Below, one piece after another: positions 52,496-57,609 of a stretch of 57,609 bases of DNA. Positions within the stretch are counted from its first letter, which is position 1, and every line of letters starts with the position of its first letter. The notes beneath the pieces are model-generated. The model searched no databases. It was not told where the DNA came from and saw nothing but the letters and a program-made list of their open reading frames with translations. The translations under genes and the position numbers were made by a program. Source of the DNA: JACRIM01 sp038042195 (lineage in GTDB: Bacteria > Planctomycetota > Phycisphaerae > UBA1845 > UTPLA1); contig JBBTET010000047.1 in the NCBI GenBank assembly GCA_038042195.1, positions 1-57,609 on the forward strand, in the 5' to 3' direction.

Positions 52496-52816
52496 GTGAA
52501 AATGGGAGGAGGAAGGCGGAAAAAGTTTGGTTTCCCGAGGATTTGTTGGTGGGGTTGTGGCAGTTAGTCTTTTGATCGCGATGGGGATAGCGCCCGTGCG
52601 GTTGGCATGTTAATGGGCGCGGAATCTCCGGGGTTGGCGGCACACGTCTAACAATCTTGCTCAGCGCTTCAGGCGGGTTGTGAGTTGTGGCAGGTCTTTG
52701 TTAGGCAACGAGTTGGAACGGCGGATAATGCGGAGTGTGCGGATTTGAACAAACAATGAGCTGCGCCCCCTTTTCCGCCCCGTAATTCATCCTGACACCT
52801 TTTCCGCTCCAAAAGC

Positions 52817-52920
52817 AGGTCGGTCACACGACGCTCCGGGCTACGAGCGTCTATCTCCGCCCGTCGGACGAACACGTCGCCAGCGCCTACGACCAAGCGC
52901 GTCGCCACTCGCCCCAGGTG
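52817..52920 (+). pseudogene. C-terminal remnant of a tyrosine recombinase (integrase)
   Basis: The frame from 52817 reads QVGHTTLRATSVYLR. After a +2 frame change at ~52861-52864 it continues SDEHVASAYDQARRHSP. This matches the end of XerC/D-type recombinases: the active-site GH and the nucleophile-Tyr region (typically LGHSSLATTxIYxHPSDExxRxAY). Everything upstream of the GH box is missing and the remaining part is frameshifted, so it cannot act. It is the first hint that 52-55.4 kb contains dead mobile DNA. Confidence 0.55.
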
Positions 52921-52938
52921 TCAAAACGGCCGCAAAAC

Positions 52939-52945
52939 TTAAATA
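52939..52945 (+). promoter_or_regulatory. TATA-like box upstream of a small gene
   Basis: TTAAATA in aaaacttaaataccc is centred ~28 nt upstream of the ATG at 52970. This is the position of an archaeal TATA box for a leaderless transcript. No bacterial -10 box sits at the usual place 6-7 nt before the start codon. Confidence 0.3.
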
Positions 52946-52969
52946 CCCAGGAAGCGTCGTCCTTTGACA

Positions 52970-53152
52970 ATGACACCAACAAAAGAAACCAGTTCGAAGC
53001 AACCGGACGTGCTTGAGGCGATCCTCGCCTTGGTCGAATCCATCGACCGAAACGTTGAGGAAATCCTCGACCATCTGGCCGACCACGTGGCGGAGATGCG
53101 CTACGCCGGCCTGTACGATGGGAAGTACATCGAAGGCGAAGATTTCGAGTAA
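52970..53152 (+). CDS. Small acidic protein of unknown function
   Basis: 60 residues from the ATG at 52970 (a TTG at 52964 adds two). Composition and pattern are protein-like: a polar head (TPTKETSSKQPDVLEAI), an amphipathic helix (LALVESIDRNVEEILDHLAD) and an acidic tail (YAGLYDGKYIEGEDFE). I do not recognise it. It follows the integrase remnant and precedes the low-GC secreted-protein gene, and it is preceded by a TATA-like box at -28. AGGA lies 11 nt before the TTG as an alternative bacterial start signal. Confidence 0.45.
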   Translation: MTPTKETSSKQPDVLEAILALVESIDRNVEEILDHLADHVAEMRYAGLYDGKYIEGEDFE

Positions 53153-53365
53153 GCCGGTCGCCCGCACCCCCAAGGTCGGCGGGGCCAGTTCGCCTCGCTT
53201 TGCCCACAGCCCCAAGGCTCTCACCCGGCATCCCCCTATCAAGTAACCGCGGAGGCGCCTTTCTCTCCGCCAAGTGGCCTGTTTATCGGAGTAATTCAAG
53301 CTCGCATCCTCTTTCCTTGCCTTTGCACCCAGCAAACCGATACACTACGTCCTCGGAGTCATGTC
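53153..53365. other. Intergenic region with hairpin
   Basis: 213 bp without a gene. A hairpin (gcggag 53249-53254, ctccgc 53265-53270) with a 10-nt loop could end transcription of the small gene upstream, though it lacks a T tract. GGAG at 53355-53358 is the ribosome-binding site of the next gene. Confidence 0.4.
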
Positions 53366-54259
53366 ATGACCTTGAACTTCCCCACCAGAACTGATCCAAG
53401 TCGCGAGTTAGGATTCAGGATTGGATCATGGAGGAAAGGTCTTGAGTCTTTCTCATTCGCCACTGCCGCCATGTGCGCGATGATTCTTTTCCTCTCCACA
53501 TTTTCGCAAAATGTGGTGGCAGATGTTTACATAAGAACAATTCCTAACCAAACTCATTGGGTTGCTGACGGAACCACTGAGTATCGAATTGATGTTGTTG
53601 GAAACACTACTCAACACCCAGCAGAAGGTTTTACCTTAGCACAATGGGCATTATGGATACCTGTAGACTTAAGTTTTGTAAGGGCAGAATTACCTGATGA
53701 GTCGAATAACCCTAGCCAAAATGTTGATGATTTTTTTTATAGTAATTTGATGACTGACAATCCTGGAGGATTGTTCAACTGGATTTATTCTATACCTTCT
53801 GCAAATGCAAATCCTAGTTGGCCATCGAAGATAACAGGAAATGTAAGGGAAACAGCAGATTCTATGCAAGGCCCTTCTAATCTAAACGATAAAATATTAG
53901 GTAGCTTTTTCTTCAAGGCAAACCCTAATGCAGCTGGAACAACTTGGTTTAGAACTTCTAATGAAACGCTATTGGGGACAAGCAATACATCTTATACTTT
54001 CTCTCCTAATTGCAGTGGAAATCCAGGATGTTTGATAAAAGAATATACTAACTTCTCAATTATTCCAGTTGGTGATATGGATATGAATATTTTTGTCGAT
54101 ACAGATGATGTTGAACCATTTGTAAACGCCTTGCTAGATCCTGTTTCTTATCAAGCACAAAGACAAGCTGGAACAATTGGTTCCGGTGACATGAACCTCG
54201 ATGGAGTTCTTGACGGTAGAGATACGGATCAATTTGTCAGCAAACTCTTGGGCCGGTAA
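53366..54259 (+). CDS. AT-rich secreted protein with C-terminal dockerin-like repeats
   Basis: 297 residues. A signal peptide follows an unusually long n-region (FSFATAAMCAMILFLSTFS, cleavage near VVADV). The mature domain (VYIRTIPNQTHWVADGTTEY, WALWIPVDLSFVRAELP) is beta-rich and not recognised. The C-terminal two units (GDMDMNIFVDTDDVEPFVNA, GDMNLDGVLDGRDTDQFVS) are Ca-binding dockerin-like repeats, as in planctomycete cell-surface proteins. Base composition is far more AT-rich than any neighbour and codons such as tta, aat and aga are common, a sign of recent transfer. GGAG lies 7 nt before the ATG. Confidence 0.78.
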   Translation: MTLNFPTRTDPSRELGFRIGSWRKGLESFSFATAAMCAMILFLSTFSQNVVADVYIRTIPNQTHWVADGTTEYRIDVVGNTTQHPAEGFTLAQWALWIPVDLSFVRAELPDESNNPSQNVDDFFYSNLMTDNPGGLFNWIYSIPSANANPSWPSKITGNVRETADSMQGPSNLNDKILGSFFFKANPNAAGTTWFRTSNETLLGTSNTSYTFSPNCSGNPGCLIKEYTNFSIIPVGDMDMNIFVDTDDVEPFVNALLDPVSYQAQRQAGTIGSGDMNLDGVLDGRDTDQFVSKLLGR

Positions 54260-54305
54260 TTTTCACCTCCACGCGCGGCCGCCAATTAAATTCGCAGCAG
54301 CAAGA

Positions 54306-54313
54306 TTTATTAA
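54306..54313 (+). promoter_or_regulatory. TATA-like box before the 107-residue gene
   Basis: TTTATTAA in gcaagatttattaacc is centred ~26 nt before the ATG at 54335. No bacterial -10 box occupies the 6-7 nt position, and no ribosome-binding site precedes the ATG. Reads like an archaeal BRE/TATA arrangement but is a short match. Confidence 0.3.
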
Positions 54314-54334
54314 CCTGCGGTCCCTCATCCGGCG

Positions 54335-54658
54335 ATGGAAACCGACGTTCCCGCATACTTGCGGGACCTGGAGAAGGTGGCCGATCGCATCGAGGCGATG
54401 TTCGAGTGGGAAGCGCTTGCCCAGCAGGAGCGCGGCTCCCGGGCCCTGCCGCCGTTTGTACTCAGCTACAAGAACCAGCAGGAGATCGCCGACCTGTACG
54501 CGCAGTTTTCTTTCATCTGCATGTGCCTTCACATGATGCTCGACGATCCGAAGACGAACTGCAGCATCCCTCAGCGCGAAGAATGGCAGAGGCAGCTCCG
54601 CAAACTGGAAAATCGCGTTCAAGACCTCGGCCGAACCGATGGGTTTATAAACGGCTGA
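54335..54658 (+). CDS. Small helical protein next to the Orc1/Cdc6-like fragment
   Basis: 107 residues, mostly alpha-helical (YLRDLEKVADRIEAMFEWEA, QFSFICMCLHMMLDDPK, EEWQRQLRKLENRVQDL). I do not recognise the family. The ATG has no Shine-Dalgarno sequence but a TATA-like box at about -26. It ends 33 nt before the ATG of the truncated ATPase, so the pair was probably one unit, for example a small partner of a replication initiator. Whether it still has a function after the ATPase was truncated is unclear. Confidence 0.5.
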   Translation: METDVPAYLRDLEKVADRIEAMFEWEALAQQERGSRALPPFVLSYKNQQEIADLYAQFSFICMCLHMMLDDPKTNCSIPQREEWQRQLRKLENRVQDLGRTDGFING

Positions 54659-54690
54659 TGGTTTATGCGTGCAGTGCAGTTTACGCCACG

Positions 54691-54981
54691 ATGAAAATCA
54701 CGGACTATCTCGATCAGCAGGCCCGCACGCTCGACGAAAGCAGCCAGCGGATTAAGGACTTTCGTGTCTTCGATTTCAATCACATACCCGAAGAGCCGCT
54801 GATGCGCGAGGAGGCCAAGCTCGTCATCGACGCCTACCTACGGTATCTCAAGACCGGCATCGCGAATCATCTCTTCGTCTTCGGCAGCCGGGGATCTGGC
54901 AAAACACTGATGATCAAATACGTCCAGCGCCTCCTGGCGAAGCGTGGCGGTGTCGACATCCTTTATGTTAATGGATATTAG
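54691..54981 (+). pseudogene. Truncated Orc1/Cdc6-like AAA ATPase (N-terminal 96 residues)
   Basis: The frame reads MKITDYLDQQARTLDESSQR, VFDFNHIPEEPLMREEAKLV and LFVFGSRGSGKTLMIKYVQR, then stops at LYVNGY. HIPEEPLMREEA followed by the P-loop GSRGSGKT (65-72) is the signature of archaeal Orc1/Cdc6 initiators and their bacterial relatives. Walker B, sensors and the winged helix are missing. The frame ends exactly where the transposase remnant begins, so an insertion cut the gene. The family is archaeal in origin and rare in bacteria, which makes transfer likely. A short product may still be made. Confidence 0.65.
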
Positions 54982-55442
54982 GGACAGGCACTAATATTAT
55001 CTCCCTGCGAATGCATTTACCATCACTTTTTTCTGCCCTTCTTCGGCTTCGGCGATGTCGCCTTTCGCGGTCGGCCGACTGGGCGGGGGCGAAGCCGGCG
55101 GCCCAGCGTCTTCTCGATTTTAGCCATCATGCTGTCCGAGGCCAGTGGACGGCCGCTGCGGAGCGCCAGCCGCAAGGGCGTCACGTCGTCTTTCGCTTCC
55201 GGTCGCAGGAGTTGCTGCCGCCACCGATTCGGCTGACACAGGGACCGCCACGCCGGCAGGTCCAGCCACTCGGGCGCGGGAACATCGCCGACATGAGCGG
55301 CCGCGCTGGACCACGCAAACTTCCACGGCAGTCGCACCCTCCGCGCGCGGACGGGGTTGCGCTCGACGTACAGGCAGGCCCGCTGCGTGTGCGTCGCTTC
55401 CAACGGCGACGAGTAGAAACGGTTCTGTCAGAGGTGGCCGCT
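54982..55442 (-). pseudogene. Remnant of a REP-associated tyrosine transposase (RAYT, IS200-like Y1)
   Basis: The minus strand encodes QNRFYSSPLEATHTQRACLY and VERNPVRARRVRLPWKFAW, the C-terminal RAYT pattern (GHLWQNRFYS...LRYVERNPVRAxLV). The usual Trp of GHLWQ is a stop (TGA at 55430-55428): the frame reads GHL-stop-QNRF. The N-terminal His and Tyr catalytic parts are missing beyond 55442, cut at the end of the next gene. A basic Pro/Arg/Lys tail (RPVGRPRKATSPKPKKGRKK) follows. The left edge begins gggacaggcac, which I recall as an end motif of such elements. Cannot transpose. Confidence 0.75.
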
Positions 55443-55887
55443 ATTCTGCGGCTTCGTTGCGCTGGGGGCGGTCGTCGGGGCGTTTGCCGTGGGGGCCGGG
55501 GATGTTTGAGAAGCCCTTGATGGCGGGCATGTCTTCGGGCTTTTCCTTTGGGTGGACGGCGAAGACTTCGACTCGCATGATCTCTTCAAACGGGAGGGTG
55601 ACGACGAAGGCACCGACTTTGTATGAGTCGTCGGTGGGCATGCATTCAAAGCTGAGGGCGATGGTGGTTTCCAGGGGGATGATTTCTTTGACCTCGTAGG
55701 AGAAGCCGTCACGGAGGTAGATGATGGTGCGGGCGTCGACCTCCTTGAAGAACTGTTGAAAGGCTTCGTCTTTCTCAGCGGCTTCTTGGGTGACATTCGG
55801 GAAATGCGAGCGGGTGCAACGCAGCTTGGCCTCGTCGACGCGCGTGAGGTATGCGGAACCGAACCACCAATCGTAGTTGAAGATCAT
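55441..55887 (-). CDS. Conserved-looking cytoplasmic protein of unknown function
   Basis: 148 residues, no signal peptide or membrane helix. It begins MIFNYDWWFGSAYLTRVDEA and has a mixed alpha/beta pattern (ARTIIYLRDGFSYEVKEIIP, LETTIALSFECMPTDDSY, VGAFVVTLPFEEIMRVEVF), followed by a charged tail ending RPQRNEAAE. I do not recognise the family. The last codons overlap the broken edge of the transposase remnant (55442), so the true C-terminus may have been replaced when that element inserted or decayed. Confidence 0.6.
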   Translation of the reverse strand: MIFNYDWWFGSAYLTRVDEAKLRCTRSHFPNVTQEAAEKDEAFQQFFKEVDARTIIYLRDGFSYEVKEIIPLETTIALSFECMPTDDSYKVGAFVVTLPFEEIMRVEVFAVHPKEKPEDMPAIKGFSNIPGPHGKRPDDRPQRNEAAE

Positions 55888-56034
55888 TGGGGAGCGTCCT
55901 CGCTGGATGGGTGGCAGACTTTACGATAAATGTGGTGGGATGTAAAGCGAGCGGGTGATTTCGGGAGAATCATAAACGCCGTAAAGACCAGGCGGCGATG
56001 GGGTTCCGGGCGCATCGCCGTCTGGCCTATGGGT

Positions 56035-56355
56035 TCAGCGTTTTGACTTGCCGGGGTTCTTGGCTTTCCAGTCGTCGTCCCAGTAGTAGCCTTCGTCGTA
56101 GTAGCTCTCTTCGTAATAGCCGGAATCGTAGTAGCCGCCATCGTCATAGAAACCGCCGACGTCGTAGTAGCCCGATTCCTCGACGAAGGTCTCGGTGAAT
56201 CCGCCGCCTCCGATGAAGGATGGGAGGAAACCGAGTCCGACGTCGACGTTTGTGTATGAGCCGCCGCCGCGACTTCGTCTGCAACCGGCCGCCGGCAAGA
56301 GCAGGGCGGCGAGGGCGAGTGTCAGGACGGCGTTACGAGTGATGTTCCTCCACAT
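56035..56355 (-). CDS. Tyr/Asp/Gly-rich lipoprotein
   Basis: 106 residues. A type II signal peptide (VLTLALAALLLPAAGC, lipobox LPAAGC) makes the Cys the lipid-anchored N-terminus. The mature part is low-complexity: GGGSYTNVDVGLGFLPSF, then about ten Tyr in GYYDVGGFYDDGGYYDSGYY-type repeats with Asp and Glu, and a basic end (KNPGKSKR). Such acidic Tyr-rich strings can bind metal or crosslink through Tyr. No family is recognised. The repeats suggest replication slippage within the gene. Confidence 0.7.
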   Translation of the reverse strand: MWRNITRNAVLTLALAALLLPAAGCRRSRGGGSYTNVDVGLGFLPSFIGGGGFTETFVEESGYYDVGGFYDDGGYYDSGYYEESYYDEGYYWDDDWKAKNPGKSKR

Positions 56356-56706
56356 GGCAGTCTCCCGAATCTGATCAACGGCGCGCGACCAATCCCGTGA
56401 CGCCGGCTGGCGCCTTGTCCCAGTCGTCCCACCCGCCGGCTTTCACCGCACGGGCCTCACCATGAGGGGGTCAGTCGCGAGGGTTGAAACGGCGTTTCCA
56501 TGCACGCCGCGTGATTTCTTGAATGGCTAGACACAGGGATTGCAGAGAGGTTGGAAACCAGTCGGCGGGGGTTTTTTGCGGTCTGTGCGGTGGGTTGCGA
56601 ATAAATGAAGGGGCGCGGCGAATACGAGGGAGACAAGGGCATCGGACGTGTGCCTGCGTGGTAGGATAGTGGGTTGCAAGTACGGTCTGGTGCAGGATTT
56701 CGAGCA
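56356..56706. other. 351-bp intergenic region before the last gene
   Basis: No gene seen. A short open frame on the minus strand (56457-56756) crosses into the next gene and has no motif. The region contains TAGGAT (56662-56667), a possible -10 box 39 nt before the downstream ATG, and AGGA 9 nt before that ATG. Otherwise it is unremarkable. Confidence 0.5.
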
Positions 56707-57609
56707 ATGTTTAACCGACTGGCGACAGTGCGAATCAAGGCGGCCGAGGATGCCATTGCGGCCGGACGACTCGAAGAGGCCTTCGACGTGGCGACGTTGC
56801 CCGACTTGGCGGATCAGCGCGTGGCGCGGCCGCTGCGCGAACGGCTGGCCACGGCGTTTCTGACGCGCGGGCAGGAACGGCTGCTCGGCAGGCAATTTAA
56901 GGAGGCGTTAAGTGACTTTGACCGCGCAGCGCGCTGCGGGGCGGCGGCGGATGTGATTCAGGAATGGCGGAATCGTGCGATTGACGCCCAGCGGGATGAT
57001 GCGCAGGCGCAAGGCAAGAAAGCGGCGGCCCTGACCGAGGCGCGACAGCGAATGGCGGCGGGCAGTTTGGCCGGCGCGGCGGACGCGGTTGCAAAGTCGC
57101 CGGTGCAGGATCGGGATGCCTCAGCGATGACCGACGAGATTGAACGACAGCGGGCACGCGCGGAAAAGGCGCTGGCAGGTGCGAAGACGGCGTTTGATGC
57201 CGGGCATCTGGCATCGGCGGCGCAGCAGCTCCTCGCAGCGCGGACGATTCATGCGAAGCTGGACGGTGTGGTTGAGTTGGAGGTGCGCATCGTGGCGCGA
57301 ATCGTGGAGCAGGCACGGACTTCGTTTGAAGATGGGCGATTGGATCGAGTGGAAAAGGAGTTGGCCGTGCTGTCCGATCTGGGTCGTCATTCGGCGCATC
57401 GCCATGAGCTAGATGAGGCCGTTCGACTGGCGAAAGAGGCGGCGGTGGCGATGTCGGATGGTCGGTATTCCAAGGCCGGCGTGTTGATGGGGCGACTGGG
57501 TCAAATGGAAATGAAAGCCGGCTGGGTGGAGTCGGTTCGCAAACAGTTGGATTCGATTGAGGATCAGCGGCGTGGAGTGTTGGAGGGGCCGCTTGGTCTG
57601 CTGCTTGGG
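56707..57609 (+). CDS. Alpha-helical repeat protein, 3' end outside the window
   Basis: The frame from the ATG at 56707 stays open to the last base: 301 residues. It is strongly helical and charged, with recurring ~35-residue units of the type IKAAEDAIAAGRLEEAFDVA, RGQERLLGRQFKEALSDFDR, ARTSFEDGRLDRVEKELAVL and AVAMSDGRYSKAGVLMGRLG. The A-x-x-A/G-x-Y/F/L and L-x-x-A spacing resembles tetratricopeptide repeats without strict consensus. No catalytic motif is seen in this part; the missing C-terminus may carry one. AGGA sits 9 nt before the ATG. Confidence 0.65.
   Translation, partial: MFNRLATVRIKAAEDAIAAGRLEEAFDVATLPDLADQRVARPLRERLATAFLTRGQERLLGRQFKEALSDFDRAARCGAAADVIQEWRNRAIDAQRDDAQAQGKKAAALTEARQRMAAGSLAGAADAVAKSPVQDRDASAMTDEIERQRARAEKALAGAKTAFDAGHLASAAQQLLAARTIHAKLDGVVELEVRIVARIVEQARTSFEDGRLDRVEKELAVLSDLGRHSAHRHELDEAVRLAKEAAVAMSDGRYSKAGVLMGRLGQMEMKAGWVESVRKQLDSIEDQRRGVLEGPLGLLLG

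Larger units (their letters stand above)
51990..52963. other. 974-bp non-coding region with repeats and an integrase remnant
   Basis: No supportable gene. A 120-codon open frame on the minus strand (52281-52643) is Pro-rich with no motif and no ribosome-binding site. The region holds two copies of the dispersed 29-nt repeat (52078-52107, 52466-52495), a small hairpin (gttgc-ttc-gcaac, 52210-52222), a T-tract terminator-like element (52253-52275) and, at its end, the tail of a tyrosine recombinase (from 52817). Base composition is uneven, as in decayed mobile DNA. Confidence 0.6.

Noticed and set aside
52281..52643. 120-codon minus-strand frame in the non-coding region
   Set aside because: Pro-rich, no start signal, no motif; the region looks decayed.
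55145..55699. 184-codon plus-strand frame over the transposase remnant
   Set aside because: Arg/Ala-rich shadow opposite the RAYT wording and the 148-residue gene.

Overview
The window is a GC-rich, densely coded bacterial chromosome segment. Three things point to a planctomycete-like host (Planctomycetota, perhaps Phycisphaerae; this is inference, there is no rRNA or marker phylogeny here): secreted proteins ending in dockerin-like Ca-binding repeats of the 'GDMNxDGxxDGxDxxxFV' kind (50.4-52.0 kb and 53.4-54.3 kb), a TIGR03790-type exported protein, and dispersed 29-nt intergenic repeats. No tRNA, rRNA or CRISPR was seen.

Layout. 0-13.4 kb is mostly housekeeping: carB (5' end outside the window) overlapping carA in the unusual order B-A, a secreted M1 aminopeptidase, an HD-domain protein, a TonB receptor / ABC-type binding protein pair divergent from a hybrid sensor kinase, and asd. 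From 33.7 down to 13.5 kb, fourteen genes on the minus strand form one surface-polysaccharide cluster. They are a Wzt-like ABC ATPase, a 1,324-residue hydrolase-methyltransferase-glycosyltransferase fusion, several methyltransferases, a GT2 glycosyltransferase, a glutaminase-PP-loop sugar amidotransferase fusion, a Wzx-like flippase, two membrane proteins, a UDP-GlcNAc 2-epimerase, a HEAT protein and an SGNH/MBOAT O-acylation pair. Many of these genes overlap by 4 bp (ATGA/GTGA), which implies one transcript and translational coupling.

34.0-41.9 kb is mixed: an acyl-CoA carboxylase carboxyltransferase, a lower-GC two-gene AAA-ATPase/PIN-nuclease module (the best candidate for an undescribed defence or toxin system), a methyltransferase flanked by an intact AIM24-family gene and a decayed copy of its 3' end, a CvpA-like membrane protein and two small genes. 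42.0-50.3 kb holds nuoDEF with a good sigma-70-type promoter, an HD-GYP phosphodiesterase, a HAD phosphatase, and a divergent MFS transporter / FAD dehydrogenase pair that appears to share one -10 element, with both genes leaderless.

50.4-57.6 kb is accessory. It has two dockerin-bearing secreted proteins (the second AT-rich and probably acquired) and a roughly 3-kb graveyard of mobile DNA: an integrase tail with a frameshift, a truncated Orc1/Cdc6-like ATPase, and a REP-associated transposase remnant with a Trp-to-stop change. After these come a Tyr-rich lipoprotein and a helical-repeat protein that runs off the end of the window.

All assignments come from reading motifs by eye. No database or structure search was possible.
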